Notes: generated by a model not told the origin, from the letters alone. A stretch of DNA of 64,000 bases from Actinomycetota bacterium (GCA_016213645.1 JACQZY010000007.1:153704-217703); one strand, 5' to 3'; numbered from the stretch's first letter, positions 47,007 through 56,918 are shown. A program made the numbers and translations.

Positions 47007-47211
47007 AGGTGATGCGGCCGCGCGAGAGGTCGTACGGCGAAAGCTCGATCTTCACCCGGTCTCCCGGCAGAATGCGAATGTAGTGACGGCGCATTTTGCC
47101 GGAGATGTGACCAAGCACTTCGTGGTCGTTGTCGAGCTTGACCTTGAACATGGTGTTAGGGAGCGCCTCAAGGATCTCCCCTTCCATCTCGATTTTCTCT
47201 TCTTTGCTCAA
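46993..47211 (-). CDS. infA: Translation initiation factor IF-1
   Basis: A 72-residue OB-fold protein, full length for the family. Characteristic segments are [19 protein letters not shown] and [24 protein letters not shown]. It binds the ribosomal A site with IF-2 and IF-3 during initiation. Here it stands alone instead of in the usual rpmJ-rpsM ribosomal protein cluster. Confidence 0.98.
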   Translation of the reverse strand: MSKEEKIEMEGEILEALPNTMFKVKLDNDHEVLGHISGKMRRHYIRILPGDRVKIELSPYDLSRGRITYRYK

Positions 47212-47330
47212 AAGACTCCTGTGACGCTCAGATTCTCCACCGGGATCCTGACGCTCCCGGCGCTCACCCGTGGGTCGCGGGCAGGCACAAGCTTACGTGG
47301 TCCGCTCGCCGTAAATCGCGACCGGCGGGT

Positions 47331-47735
47331 TCAGCGCAGTTCTTCGGCGACCTTGGCGAGGTCTTCGGCGTGCGTGTGCGTGGGGATCCAGGGCAGCTTC
47401 AGGGGATCGTCGTCGTAGCGCGGGATCACGTGTACGTGAAAGTGAAAGACCGTCTGCCAGGCCGCCTCGCCCCACGAGTTCAGCAGATTGACGCCGGTGG
47501 CGCCAAGTCGCTGCGGCATGCGTCCGGCGATCTCCTGGGCCATGGCCATGACGTTTTGCAGGTCTTCGGCGGCAATTTCGTGCAAGTCGGCGGAGTGGCG
47601 CCGCGGGATGATCAGCGTGTGACCGCGCGTCGCGGGATTGATGTCCAGAAACGCCACGCAGTTCGCGTCGGCCTCGACCACCTCGGCGGTGGCCGTGCGA
47701 TCGGCGATCGCACAAAAAATGCATCCTTCTGCCAT
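47331..47735 (-). CDS. HIT-family protein
   Basis: A 134-residue histidine-triad nucleotide hydrolase or transferase. The N-terminus has CIFCAI, a zinc-binding pair common in bacterial HIT proteins, and the active-site triad is HFHVHVIP. Substrates are usually adenosine 5'-phosphoramidates or dinucleotides; none can be specified. The start may be the ATG at 47735 or one three codons earlier at 47744. Neither has a clear ribosome-binding site. Confidence 0.94.
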   Translation of the reverse strand: MAEGCIFCAIADRTATAEVVEADANCVAFLDINPATRGHTLIIPRRHSADLHEIAAEDLQNVMAMAQEIAGRMPQRLGATGVNLLNSWGEAAWQTVFHFHVHVIPRYDDDPLKLPWIPTHTHAEDLAKVAEELR

Positions 47736-47792
47736 ATCGGGCAAGACTAACGGCTGAGCGCAAAATCTGCGCTCGTCGCGATCTTCGGCCGA

Positions 47793-49259
47793 TTAGATTC
47801 GCGCGCGCGCGAACGCAAGCGCGTCTTCGCGCGTGAGAACTTCCCCGACGAAGCGCGCTTCGTCGATCTCGGCAAGCAGTTCTCCCAGGCGCGGACCGGG
47901 CTTGATCGCGAGCGCGGTTGCCAACTCACCGCCGCGCACCAGCGGCTCGGCCGCGCGGTTCGATCGCCATGCGAGCGCGTCATCGTTGAGTTCCCGCACC
48001 AGCTCCAGGTGCGATCCGATCGCGGCGTCGGCCTTGCGGCCGCGAGTGGCGAGCCGGTCGGCCGCCGACAGCACCCCTACCTCAACCTCGACCGGCTGGC
48101 ACGCGCGCATGTACGCGTACACCTGCCGACGCGAGAGCGGCCTCTCCTTGACCAAAAAGCCCAACCGCAGGTGCTCGCGGGTGAGCGCGCAGACGTACTG
48201 CGTGAAGCGCTCTGCGGCGTTCAGGCGGCGGCAGATCGTTTGCGCGAGCTTCGCCCCTCGCTTGTCGTGATCGGGAAAGCCCACGTGGCCATCGCCGTAT
48301 TCCGTACGCGTCTCGCGTTTGGCGATGTCGTGCAACAGTGCCGCCCAGCGAAGCGCGCCGCCGCGACTGAGCCCTTCCGCGAGCGGTTCGTTCAAGCGCT
48401 CGGCGACCGCCTCGGCGGCAGCGCCGAAGACCGGCTCCGGGTCGGCCTGGATCTCGGTCAATTGTCCGAGCACATCAATCGTGTGACCGTAGGCGTCAAG
48501 ATGGTGATACACGGACTGCTCCACGCCGCGCAGCGCGGCCAGCTCCGGAATCGCCGCCGCCATCAAACCGAGCTCATCGAGCAGCTCAATCCCCCGAAGC
48601 ACGCCGTCACAGTCCACAAGCCCGCGAAGTTCCGCGAAAACTCGTTCGGCCGCGGCATTCGTGATCGCGAGCGCGTGACGTCGTGTGATTAGGGCCGTGT
48701 CCGAATCCGGGCTGAAATCCAACACCGCCGCCAGCCGCGCCAGACGCAACGGTCGTAGCGGATCGTCCACATACGCCTGTTCGCCGAGCACGCGAAGCAC
48801 GCGCGCTTCCAGATCGCCGAGGCCGCCGTGCGGATCGAGTAACGCCAGGTCTCCGGGCCCGCCGGACAGTGCAGCGGCCATCGCGTTGACGCTGAAATCG
48901 CGCAGGGCGAGGTCTTGCTCGATTGTGTCGCCACGCAGCGCCGTGAGGTCGATCGTCCAAGCCGCCGACGCCGGTTGCACCCGCCACGTGCCGAAACGCT
49001 CCGAGAGACCGAATATGTCACCGCCCACACGGCCGTGTACGGCCTGTGCGGCGCGCTTGACGTCACCGGAAACAGCCAGATCGACGTCGGTCAGTGACCG
49101 TCCGATCAGCGCGTCGCGCAGCGTTCCGCCGACAACCCAGACTTCGCCGGCCGCCGGTGTTTCCGCGAGCGCCGCGCGAATCTCCGCGAGCGGATCGCTC
49201 GCCAGCACGCGTGACACCGTTTCGGCGCTTTCGGAGCCAGTCGGCACGGTGGTCCTCAC
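47793..49259 (-). CDS. tRNA nucleotidyltransferase/poly(A) polymerase family protein with HD domain
   Basis: A 488-residue class II nucleotidyltransferase. The N-terminal head has VVGGTLRDAL and the catalytic pair in TDVDLAV, followed by LRDFSVNAMAAAL and RPLRLARLAAVLDF. Residues about 310-400 form an HD domain with LLHDIAK. This resembles CCA-adding enzymes with HD domains, so addition or repair of tRNA 3' ends is likely, which fits a genome whose tRNA-Arg and tmRNA lack an encoded CCA. It starts with GTG at 49259, overlapping the end of alr by 4 bp. Confidence 0.88.
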   Translation of the reverse strand: MRTTVPTGSESAETVSRVLASDPLAEIRAALAETPAAGEVWVVGGTLRDALIGRSLTDVDLAVSGDVKRAAQAVHGRVGGDIFGLSERFGTWRVQPASAAWTIDLTALRGDTIEQDLALRDFSVNAMAAALSGGPGDLALLDPHGGLGDLEARVLRVLGEQAYVDDPLRPLRLARLAAVLDFSPDSDTALITRRHALAITNAAAERVFAELRGLVDCDGVLRGIELLDELGLMAAAIPELAALRGVEQSVYHHLDAYGHTIDVLGQLTEIQADPEPVFGAAAEAVAERLNEPLAEGLSRGGALRWAALLHDIAKRETRTEYGDGHVGFPDHDKRGAKLAQTICRRLNAAERFTQYVCALTREHLRLGFLVKERPLSRRQVYAYMRACQPVEVEVGVLSAADRLATRGRKADAAIGSHLELVRELNDDALAWRSNRAAEPLVRGGELATALAIKPGPRLGELLAEIDEARFVGEVLTREDALAFARARI

Positions 49260-50401
49260 GGACCGTCGTAGCTACGCACCGTGCGCGCCGTCAGGCCGCA
49301 GGTGATCTCGTAGTTGATCGTGTCGCAGGCGCGTGCCACCTGTTCGGTGGTGATCCGCTCCGCGCCATCCTCGCCGATCAAGACCACCGGAGCCCCGGCC
49401 AGCACGTCGCTGTCCGGTCCCAAATCCACCGTGATGCTGTCCATGCTCACGGTGCCACGCTGCGGCAGCCGGCGGCCGGCGATCAGCACCTCGGCACGAT
49501 TTGTGAGCGCCCTGCGCCAGCCGTCGCCGTAACCGATCGGCACGGTCGCCAAGAGCGTGTCGCGTTCGCTGACGAAGCGGCGTCCGTAGCCGGCCGATTC
49601 GCCTTTTGCCAGCGGACGGACGGAGGCCACGTACGAACGCAGTGAAAGCGCGGGCCGAAGCTCGCGGGCGGCGGCGTCCTCGTGGAACGGATCAAGTCCG
49701 TAGATCGCAATTCCGCAGCGTACGAAATCGAAGTGCGCCGCCGGGTCGCGCAACACGGCCGCGCTGTTGGCGGCGTGCGCGAGCACGCCCGGGTGGCGTC
49801 GCTTGGCTTCCGCCGCGAACTCGGTGAAGCGCCGCAACTGTGCCGGAAAGTAGTCGTCGCCCGGCTCGTCGGCGGTGGCAAAATGCGTCCAAACTCCACT
49901 CGCGCGCAGCGCGTCCGACGACGCGACCGCGTCGAGAGCGGCCAGCGCCTGGCCATCGGTCTTCGCGCCGAATCGCGCCATGCCGGTGTCCAGCTTCACG
50001 TGCACGCCGACCTCCGCACCCAACAGCGTTGCCGCGTGTTCGATCTGTTCGATCTGCACAAGATCCCAGGCAGTCAGTTCCGCCCCGGTTTCAATCGCGG
50101 CCATCAGGTCGTCCGGCCGAACCGGCGCCAGCAGCAGCAGGGGCACGCCGAGTTCAAGCTCGGTAATCACCGCCGCCTCGGCTGCGGTCACGACCGCAAG
50201 CCTGGAAGCGCCGCCCGCCAGCGCGGCACGGGCGGCCTGCTCGATGCCGTGCCCGTAGCCGTCAGCCTTGACAACGGCACAGAGCTCGCAGCCGCCGGTC
50301 AGCTCGCGGCGCAGCCGCCGACAATTGGCGGCAATCGCCGCGAGGTCAACATGAGCCTCGGCACGCATCGAAAACGCGGTTTTGGGGTCGATCGAACCCA
50401 T
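49256..50401 (-). CDS. alr: Alanine racemase
   Basis: A 381-residue PLP enzyme making D-alanine for peptidoglycan. The PLP-binding lysine is in AVVKADGYGHG and the second catalytic base is the tyrosine in SAGYGRRF. The barrel and C-terminal beta domain (GTVSMDSITVDLG, TINYEITCGL) are complete. The start is taken at ATG 50401; a TTG at 50410 would add three residues. It lies in an nnr-alr arrangement common in actinobacteria and overlaps the following nucleotidyltransferase gene. Confidence 0.96.
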   Translation of the reverse strand: MGSIDPKTAFSMRAEAHVDLAAIAANCRRLRRELTGGCELCAVVKADGYGHGIEQAARAALAGGASRLAVVTAAEAAVITELELGVPLLLLAPVRPDDLMAAIETGAELTAWDLVQIEQIEHAATLLGAEVGVHVKLDTGMARFGAKTDGQALAALDAVASSDALRASGVWTHFATADEPGDDYFPAQLRRFTEFAAEAKRRHPGVLAHAANSAAVLRDPAAHFDFVRCGIAIYGLDPFHEDAAARELRPALSLRSYVASVRPLAKGESAGYGRRFVSERDTLLATVPIGYGDGWRRALTNRAEVLIAGRRLPQRGTVSMDSITVDLGPDSDVLAGAPVVLIGEDGAERITTEQVARACDTINYEITCGLTARTVRSYDGP

Positions 50402-50476
50402 CCCGGCCAAGATAGCGGCCGCGTCCGTCTGCCTCTACGCGCGCGTCCACCGCACGGCGGTGAGAGGTCGCCGCGA

Positions 50477-52033
50477 TCAGCCAAGCACGGCGGGGAGCGC
50501 GGCGATCACGTCGCCGGCGATCATGTGGTCGGCGCCCCTACGCTCGGAGGCCTCGCGACCGGCTAGCGCATGCGCGTACACGCCGGCCGCGGCCGCGTGA
50601 AGCGCGTCAACTCCCTTCGCGAGAAAAGCGCCGATCACACCGCTGAGCACGTCGCCGGTGCCGGCGGTCGCCAAACCGGGAGCGCGAAGCATGTTGACCA
50701 GCGGCGCACTGTCTGGATGGGCGACGATCGTGTCCGCCCCCTTCAGCACGACCACCGCGCCGCTGGCCCGCGCGGCCTCTACGGCCAGTTCCAAGCGGCG
50801 TGACTGAATCTCGTCGGTGGTTAGATCGAACAGTCGCGCAAGCTCGCCCGCGTGCGGGGTTATCACCGTCGGAGCATCTCGCCGCAGCGACTCGATCTCG
50901 CCGTTGAACGCGAACAGCCCGTCGGCGTCCAGCAACAGCGGCAGGTCGCTACGGGCCACCACCGCGCGTATCAGTTCCCGCGTACCCGCTGAGCGGCCCA
51001 CGCCCGGACCAGCGACTAGCGCGTCGCCACGCTCGCCGCGCTCCAACACGCTTTCCAGGCCGTCCGGGGTCATCGCCCCGTCCGCGTCTGGCAACGGCAG
51101 CGTCATCACTTCCAACAGTCGCTGTTCGAAGATCGCGTTCAGTGAGCGCGGCACCATCGCCGTCACGTATCCAGCGCCGGTGCGCTGTGCGGCCATCGCG
51201 GCCAGGCACGGCGCGCCGGTAAGTCCGATCGAACCGCCGAGAATTTGAAGCACCCCCGAACTGAACTTGCTGCTGGCGTCGCCACGACCGGGAACACCTC
51301 GCAGCACGTGCGCGCCGATCGTGCCGGCGGCCGGTTCGATACCGGCCGCCGCAACGCCCTCCGAGGGAATCCCGATATCCGCCACGCGCACTTCGCCGCA
51401 ATGCAAAAGTCCCGGAGAGACAAACTGGCCGATCTTCGGCAGATGCAGGCTGATCGTGAGATCGGCATGCACCGCCTCGCCGTCCACTACTCCGGTAGAG
51501 GCGTCGACTCCGGTCGGAACGTCCACCGCGATCACTCGAGCCACAGGCGCACGGCGGTTGATCGCCGTGACCGCCTCGGCGATCTCGCCGCGAGGCGCGC
51601 CGCCCGCCCCGGTTCCCAGCATCGCGTCCACAATCACACCGGCGCGGCCGATCAGCTCGGCGTCGAAAGCTCGCGGCGGTTCGCCGCTTAGCCGTTCGTA
51701 ATTGACGGTGGCGTCGGGCGTCAGCTCGTCACGCTCGCCCAGCAGAATCACTTCGACAGTCTTGTCGCCCAGCCGGTCCTGCGCCTCGCGCAGCAAGCGA
51801 GCCGCCACGAGTCCGTCCCCGCCGTTGTTTCCTTTTCCGGCGACGATCACGATCGGACCCTCCGGCGAGGGTTCCAGCACCGCGCGGGCGACCGCCGTAC
51901 CGGCGAGCTCCATCAGTTTCAACGATGGCACTCCGGCGACGTCAATCGCCCAAGCGTCGACCGCGCGCATCTGCTCGGCGTCGTACAGCGGCTCCGTCCA
52001 GCGCGGCAAACGTGACGCGATCTCCACCGCCAT
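50477..52033 (-). CDS. nnr: Bifunctional NAD(P)H-hydrate epimerase/dehydratase
   Basis: A 518-residue fusion that repairs hydrated NADH and NADPH. The N-terminal part (about 1-220) is the epimerase with VAGKGNNGGDGLVAARLL and DAMLGTGAGG. The C-terminal part (about 235-518) is the ADP/ATP-dependent dehydratase with GDALVAGPGVGR, VITPHAGELARLF and the catalytic region NMLRAPGLATAGTGDVLSG. The ATG at 52033 is preceded by GGGAGG at 7 nt, which decides the start over an upstream one inside acpS. It sits 37 bp after acpS in the glmS-acpS-nnr-alr order. Confidence 0.95.
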   Translation of the reverse strand: MAVEIASRLPRWTEPLYDAEQMRAVDAWAIDVAGVPSLKLMELAGTAVARAVLEPSPEGPIVIVAGKGNNGGDGLVAARLLREAQDRLGDKTVEVILLGERDELTPDATVNYERLSGEPPRAFDAELIGRAGVIVDAMLGTGAGGAPRGEIAEAVTAINRRAPVARVIAVDVPTGVDASTGVVDGEAVHADLTISLHLPKIGQFVSPGLLHCGEVRVADIGIPSEGVAAAGIEPAAGTIGAHVLRGVPGRGDASSKFSSGVLQILGGSIGLTGAPCLAAMAAQRTGAGYVTAMVPRSLNAIFEQRLLEVMTLPLPDADGAMTPDGLESVLERGERGDALVAGPGVGRSAGTRELIRAVVARSDLPLLLDADGLFAFNGEIESLRRDAPTVITPHAGELARLFDLTTDEIQSRRLELAVEAARASGAVVVLKGADTIVAHPDSAPLVNMLRAPGLATAGTGDVLSGVIGAFLAKGVDALHAAAAGVYAHALAGREASERRGADHMIAGDVIAALPAVLG

Positions 52034-52070
52034 AATCAGCCTCCCGAGACGTTGACCTGTGCCGGCATAC

Positions 52071-52466
52071 TCAGTCCTCCGGGACGTGATCTCGCTTCTC
52101 GGAGGAAAGATCCTCGTGTACAAACGCCACGGCGGCGGCGGTGTCTCCGCTGTGCGTCAGCGAAACGCGCACCCCTACCCCGTGCTCTCGCGCCGCGTCG
52201 GCCGCGCGGCCGGTCAGACGCACGCGTGGCGCTCCGCCGGTGCCCACCACCTCGACGTCGGTAAACGACCACGAGCGCAGGTCCAGTGCCTTGGCCACGG
52301 CCTCCTTTGCGCAGAAACGCGCCGCCAGGTGCTGGGTGGGCCGGCCATGCCGTTCGGCGTAGGCGCGCTCGTCGGCCGTGAAAAGTCGTTCGGCCAGACG
52401 CGGACGACGCGTCAGCGCAGCTTCAAGCCGACTGATGTCGAGAAGATCAATGCCGAGTCCGACCAT
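52071..52466 (-). CDS. acpS: Holo-[acyl-carrier-protein] synthase
   Basis: A 131-residue phosphopantetheinyl transferase that activates the fatty-acid acyl carrier protein. Both signatures are present: GIDLLDISR at the N-terminus with the metal-binding aspartate, and ARFCAKEAVAKAL with the metal-binding glutamate. The ATG at 52466 is used; a TTG lies directly before it. The C-terminal VSLTHSGDTAAAVAFV is also standard. The downstream nnr gene is probably co-transcribed. Confidence 0.95.
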   Translation of the reverse strand: MVGLGIDLLDISRLEAALTRRPRLAERLFTADERAYAERHGRPTQHLAARFCAKEAVAKALDLRSWSFTDVEVVGTGGAPRVRLTGRAADAAREHGVGVRVSLTHSGDTAAAVAFVHEDLSSEKRDHVPED

Positions 52467-52653
52467 CAATTGCAGCCTATTGGATAATGCGGCTGTCGGC
52501 CAGTCCGCTCGCGCCGTTCAACCGCGCCGTCGGCCCGTGTGCTCGTGCCATGCAACGGCGCCGCCGGCCCGTCCGCGGACCCACGACGACCATATATCGC
52601 CCCAATCCCGCGGTGCCGGACGGCGCCGACCCAACGCTGCCGTCGCGCGCGGT

Positions 52654-54483
52654 TTACTCGACTGTGACGGTCTTGGCGAGGTTGCGCGGCTGGTCCACGT
52701 TGAGTCCGCGCTTACGCGCGATGTGGTAGGCAAGCAGCTGCAAGGGCACGACCGCCAGCAACGGTTGCAGCAACCAATGCGTACGCGGTACAAAGAGCAT
52801 TTCGTCGGCCTGAACCGATGTGTCGCCCTCGGTCGCGACCGCGATCACGTGCGCGCCGCGCGCCCGCACCTCGGCGATGTTCGACGCCACTTTTTCCAGC
52901 ACGGGCGACTCGGTCGCGATGCAGATCACCGGAGTGTCCTCGTCGAGTAACGCGATCGGGCCGTGCTTCATCTCGCCGGCCGCGTAAGCGTCGGTCGGAA
53001 TGTAAGAGACCTCCTTCAACTTCAGCGCGCCCTCCAGCGCGATGCCGAGGCCGACGTGCCTGCCCAGATACAGGAAGAACTCACTTTCGTACCAGCGTTC
53101 GGCGATCTGCTCGGCGCGCTCGTCGTCGGCCGGAATCGTCTCATCGAGGTAGTGCGGAATTCGTCGCAGTTCGGTGATCAGCTCGCGGCGCGCGTCAGCG
53201 TCGAGCGTGCTCTTCAACTCCGCGAGCTTCAGCGCGATCAGGTACATCGCCGCCACCTGCGCCACAAAAGTCTTGGTCGCCGCCACGCCGATCTCCAGCC
53301 CGGCGCGCGTGTAAAGAACAGCGTCGGCGTCGCGCGTGGCCTGGGAGCCCATCACGTTGGTGACCGCCACGACCGTCGCCCCGGCTTCACGCGCCAGGCG
53401 CATCGCCGCGAGCGTGTCCGCGGTCTCTCCAGACTGGGTGATGCCGATCACGATGTCGTTCTCACGCAGCACTGGATCGCGGTAGCGGTACTCGGAGGCG
53501 ACGTCCATCTCCACCGGCACGCGCGCCCAGTTTTCGATCACGTAGCGACCGATCAAACCGGCGTGGTACGACGTTCCGCAGGCGACGATCACGATTCGAT
53601 TGGCCGCCGCGAGCGTCTCGTCGTCGAGGAAATCGCCAAGGTCCACCCGGTCGTCTTCGGCGACGCGGTCGGCAATCGTCTCGGCCACAGCGTCGGGCTG
53701 CTCATAGATCTCCTTGAGCATGAAGGTGTCGTAGCCGCCCTTCTCGGCGGCGTCGTCGTCCCATTCCACGTCGTCCACGGCGCGCTCCACCGGTGTGCCG
53801 GCGGTGTCGAAAAAGCGCGCGCCACCGGCGTCGATCGCGACGATCTCGTCGTTTTCGACAAGCTGCACGCGGCGGGTCTCGCGCAAAAAGGCCGGAATCG
53901 CAGATGCGACGAAAGACTCGCCCTCGCCCAGGCCCACGACCAGCGGACACTCCTTGCGAGCCGCGACCATAAGCCCCGGCTGTTCCGCGCACACGGCGAC
54001 AAACGCGTAGTGGCCGCGCAGTTCGTTGAAAGCCTTGCGCACGGCCTCCACCAGATCGCCGTCGTAATGGGCGGCAATAAGGTGAGCCACGACCTCGGCG
54101 TCGGTCTCGGAGCTGAATTGGGCCCCCTCGGCGGTAAAGCGCTCACGCAGCTCGACCCAGTTCTCGACGATGCCGTTGAGCACGATCTGGACCTTTTCGC
54201 TGGGATCAAAGTGCGGGTGGGCGTTCTCCTCCGTCACGCGACCGTGTGTGGCCCAGCGCGTGTGGCCGATGCCGGTCGTGGCGGCGGCGTCGCCGTTCTC
54301 CCGGCCGGCAATCGCGGCCTTCAGATTGTCGAGGTTGCCGACCGCGCGCACCGAGTCGATGTGGCCGTCGTGTACGAGCGCCAGACCGGCCGAGTCATAG
54401 CCTCGGTATTCAAGTCGCTCCAGACCGGAGACAAGCAATTGCAGCGAGGGGCGCGAGCCCACGTAACCGACGATTCCGCACAT
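52654..54483 (-). CDS. glmS: Glutamine-fructose-6-phosphate aminotransferase (isomerizing)
   Basis: A 609-residue enzyme making glucosamine-6-phosphate. The N-terminal glutaminase has the catalytic cysteine at position 2 (MCGIVGYVG), and the glutamine-binding TRWATHGRVTEENAHPH is present. Two SIS domains follow (ACGTSYHAG, ITQSGETADTLAAMR), and the C-terminus ends QPRNLAKTVTVE as in the family. I saw no glmS ribozyme in the 45-bp gap to glmM. It lies directly downstream of glmM, so the first two steps toward UDP-GlcNAc are encoded together. Confidence 0.97.
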   Translation of the reverse strand: MCGIVGYVGSRPSLQLLVSGLERLEYRGYDSAGLALVHDGHIDSVRAVGNLDNLKAAIAGRENGDAAATTGIGHTRWATHGRVTEENAHPHFDPSEKVQIVLNGIVENWVELRERFTAEGAQFSSETDAEVVAHLIAAHYDGDLVEAVRKAFNELRGHYAFVAVCAEQPGLMVAARKECPLVVGLGEGESFVASAIPAFLRETRRVQLVENDEIVAIDAGGARFFDTAGTPVERAVDDVEWDDDAAEKGGYDTFMLKEIYEQPDAVAETIADRVAEDDRVDLGDFLDDETLAAANRIVIVACGTSYHAGLIGRYVIENWARVPVEMDVASEYRYRDPVLRENDIVIGITQSGETADTLAAMRLAREAGATVVAVTNVMGSQATRDADAVLYTRAGLEIGVAATKTFVAQVAAMYLIALKLAELKSTLDADARRELITELRRIPHYLDETIPADDERAEQIAERWYESEFFLYLGRHVGLGIALEGALKLKEVSYIPTDAYAAGEMKHGPIALLDEDTPVICIATESPVLEKVASNIAEVRARGAHVIAVATEGDTSVQADEMLFVPRTHWLLQPLLAVVPLQLLAYHIARKRGLNVDQPRNLAKTVTVE

Positions 54484-54528
54484 GAAGATGGGATTCTAGG
54501 TACCCGAGCCGCCGCCGTGGGCAGACGG

Positions 54529-55887
54529 TCAGCCGAGCTCTCGCTCGATCAGGGCGGCGAGCCGTTCACAAACATCCTCGGCCTCCTCGGACGTCGGCGC
54601 CTCCGCCATCACGCGCACGAGCGGTTCGGTGCCCGACGGGCGCACCAATATCCGGCCGCGTCCCTCCAGCGCCGCCTGTTCGCGCTCGATCTCGGCCCAG
54701 ACGGTCGCGGCTCCTTCGATCGCCCCGCGATCGGCCACGCGCACGTTCACGAGCGTTTGTGGCAGCTTCTCCATGGCCTGCACGTCGTGCAGCGCCCCGC
54801 CGCGCGCGCGCAGCGCCTCAAGCGTCAGCAGCGCCGTCGCGGTGCCGTCTCCCGACGGCACGAATCCACGGTCGATCACATGACCCGACTGTTCGCCACC
54901 AAGCGCCCAATCGCGCTCAAGCATCTCGGCAAGCACGTAACGGTCCCCCACCGGCGTCACCGCCACGTTTACGCCCGCATCTTCCATTGCGCGATGAAAT
55001 CCGTAGTTGCTCATCACCGTCACGACCACGCCGTCGCCCGGCAGGCGTCCCTGCTCGCGCAGATGCAGCGCGGCCAGCGCCAGCAGTTCGTCTCCGTCGT
55101 GTACGCGGCCGTCTCGGTCCACGGCGAGTACGCGGTCGCCGTCGCCGTCGAAGGCGAATCCGGCGTCATAGGAATTTCCGGCGGCCGCGGCGGCTCGCAT
55201 GCGCTCTCCAATCGCCGCCAGATGCGTAGAACCGCAACCCGCGTTGATGTTCACGCCGTCGGGTAAGTCGAAGACCACGTCCACGTCGGCTCCCAAGCGA
55301 CGCATAATCGCGGGCGCGGCGCGGTAGGTGGCACCGTTGGCGGTGTCGAGCAGAATGCGCGCACCGCTCAGGTCAAGCCCGGCGAAGCGCTCCTGCAACG
55401 CCCGCAGATAGTCGTCCTCCGCGCCGAGCAGTTCGGCAGTTGAACCGTGATGATCGACGCCGTCCACCGGTCCGCCCGCGACCATGCGCGCCTCGATCTC
55501 GGCCTCGGTGACGTCGGACAGCTTGAGTCCGTCTCGACCGAAGAACTTGATGCCGTTGTCGGCGTACGGATTGTGAGACGCCGACACCACCGCCACGAGA
55601 TCGAAGCCATATTGCGCGATCAGCACCGGCGCGGCCGGCGTTGGCAGCACTCCGGCGAGTTTGACGTCGGCGCCGGCGCCCGCCGCGCCCCGCGCGAGGG
55701 CAGTCTCGATCCGTTCGCCGGACGCACGGGTGTCACGCAGGATCGCCATCCGCGTCCGCTCGCCACCCAACACCTCCACCGCCGCCCGGCCCAGTGACTC
55801 CACGAGTTCGTCGGTCAGCAGCGCGTCGGCGTCGCCCCGGATGCCGTCGGTGCCGAAGAGCTTTCTTGCGGATGTGATTTCAGACAT
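54529..55887 (-). CDS. glmM: Phosphoglucosamine mutase
   Basis: A 452-residue phosphohexomutase converting glucosamine-6-phosphate to glucosamine-1-phosphate. The phosphoserine is in VSASHNPYADNGIKFF, the metal loop is FAFDGDGDRV, and the phosphate-binding loop near the end is RPSGTEPLVRVM. The N-terminus KLFGTDGIRG is typical. It lies between rpsI and glmS. A 14-bp perfect palindrome (GAGCCGATCGGCTC, 55908-55921) is 20 bp upstream of the start. Confidence 0.97.
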   Translation of the reverse strand: MSEITSARKLFGTDGIRGDADALLTDELVESLGRAAVEVLGGERTRMAILRDTRASGERIETALARGAAGAGADVKLAGVLPTPAAPVLIAQYGFDLVAVVSASHNPYADNGIKFFGRDGLKLSDVTEAEIEARMVAGGPVDGVDHHGSTAELLGAEDDYLRALQERFAGLDLSGARILLDTANGATYRAAPAIMRRLGADVDVVFDLPDGVNINAGCGSTHLAAIGERMRAAAAAGNSYDAGFAFDGDGDRVLAVDRDGRVHDGDELLALAALHLREQGRLPGDGVVVTVMSNYGFHRAMEDAGVNVAVTPVGDRYVLAEMLERDWALGGEQSGHVIDRGFVPSGDGTATALLTLEALRARGGALHDVQAMEKLPQTLVNVRVADRGAIEGAATVWAEIEREQAALEGRGRILVRPSGTEPLVRVMAEAPTSEEAEDVCERLAALIERELG

Positions 55888-55907
55888 TTGTGGGGGTGCG
55901 TTCGGCC

Positions 55908-55921
55908 GAGCCGATCGGCTC
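55908..55921. promoter_or_regulatory. 14-bp palindrome upstream of glmM
   Basis: GAGCCGATCGGCTC is a perfect palindrome 21-34 bp before the glmM start in the gap after rpsI. It may be an operator or part of a terminator for the ribosomal operon. There is no other support. Confidence 0.35.
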
Positions 55922-55995
55922 CGTCGGAGGTGCTTCAGACTAAATCAATTCGGTGCGCACGGGGCATAACCGCCGCGCGTCCGGCGATGTGGCGA

Positions 55996-56445
55996 TCAGC
56001 GCTTGCTGAACTGCGGACGCTTGCGCGCCTTCTTCAGTCCGGCCTTCTTGCGTTCCTTAACGCGCGAATCGCGCGTCAGGAAGCCAGATCGCTTGAGTTC
56101 GCCGCGGAGGTTTTCATCGGCCTCCACGAGCGCCTTGGCGATGCCGTGACGTACCGCTCCGGCCTGGGCCGCCACGCCGCCACCGTGAACGCGGGCGACA
56201 ACGTCGACCTTGCCGAGACTGTCGACCTTTTCGAGCGACGATTTCGCCGTCACCTGCAATGTGGGACGCGGAAAGTACTCCTCGAGCGCGCGGCCGTTGA
56301 TCTTGATGTCGCCGCTACCGGGCTTCAGGATCACGCGCGCGACCGCGGTCTTGCGCTTGCCTGTCGCGATGTAGCGCGCGTCGGCCGCAAGCGCGGCAAG
56401 CGCGTCGGGGGCACTGACTGTCTCGGTCGTCGTCTCTTCGCTCAC
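55996..56445 (-). CDS. rpsI: 30S ribosomal protein S9
   Basis: A 149-residue S9 protein. The core [17 protein letters not shown] to the C-terminal [23 protein letters not shown] is standard, ending in the conserved SKR that reaches the P-site tRNA. The N-terminal extension of about 30 residues is Glu/Thr/Ala-rich. The start is GTG at 56445 with a purine-rich stretch before it. The same frame runs further upstream through rplM on another phase and was cut there. It is 38 bp after rplM, with a small intercistronic hairpin at 56466-56482. Confidence 0.96.
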   Translation of the reverse strand: MSEETTTETVSAPDALAALAADARYIATGKRKTAVARVILKPGSGDIKINGRALEEYFPRPTLQVTAKSSLEKVDSLGKVDVVARVHGGGVAAQAGAVRHGIAKALVEADENLRGELKRSGFLTRDSRVKERKKAGLKKARKRPQFSKR

Positions 56446-56465
56446 GTTTTCAACAACTCTTTCTT

Positions 56466-56482
56466 CGCGCGGTCTCCGCGCG
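56466..56482 (-). promoter_or_regulatory. Intercistronic hairpin between rplM and rpsI
   Basis: CGCGCGG and CCGCGCG form a 7-bp GC-only stem with a 3-nt loop, starting just after the rplM stop and ending about 20 nt before the rpsI start. It may tune rpsI translation or mRNA stability. Confidence 0.4.
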
Positions 56483-56483
56483 C

Positions 56484-56918
56484 TTAGGCCTGGATCTCCA
56501 TCGCGCGTGGCTTCTGCGCGGTGTGCGGGTGCTGGTCGCCGGCGTAGACCTTCAGCTTGGCAAGCTGCTGGCGACCAAGCCGGGTGCGAGGAAGCATGCC
56601 CTTGACGGCGGTGCGAATGACCTCTTCCGGACGGCGGTCGAGCTGCTCTTGAAGGGTACGGGAACGCATTCCGCCGGGGTAACCGCTGTGGCGGTAATAA
56701 ATCTTGTCGGTGAGTTTCTTGCCGGTGACTTTGATCTTCTCGGCGTTGATCACGACCACGAAGTCTCCGGTGTCGATGTGCGGCGTGTATTCGGGCTTGT
56801 CCTTGCCGCGCAGCGTGTCTGCGATGCGCGTGGCCAGGCGGCCGAGCGTCTGGTCCGCGGCGTCGACGACGACCCATTCGCGATTGCGGGTGCTGGGAGT
56901 TGCGACGTAGGTCTTCAT
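56484..56918 (-). CDS. rplM: 50S ribosomal protein L13
   Basis: A 144-residue L13 of normal length. Typical segments are [58 protein letters not shown] and [13 protein letters not shown]. The ATG at 56918 matches the usual family start (MKTY); the longer open frame upstream is spurious. It is the first gene of the rplM-rpsI pair, and glmM follows. Confidence 0.97.
   Translation of the reverse strand: MKTYVATPSTRNREWVVVDAADQTLGRLATRIADTLRGKDKPEYTPHIDTGDFVVVINAEKIKVTGKKLTDKIYYRHSGYPGGMRSRTLQEQLDRRPEEVIRTAVKGMLPRTRLGRQQLAKLKVYAGDQHPHTAQKPRAMEIQA

Noticed and set aside
48009..48692. A 227-residue plus-strand frame
   Set aside because: Antisense to the nucleotidyltransferase gene, with no start signal and no domain.
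52963..55266. A 767-residue plus-strand frame
   Set aside because: Antisense to glmS and glmM, both of which have complete, well-conserved sequences on the other strand.
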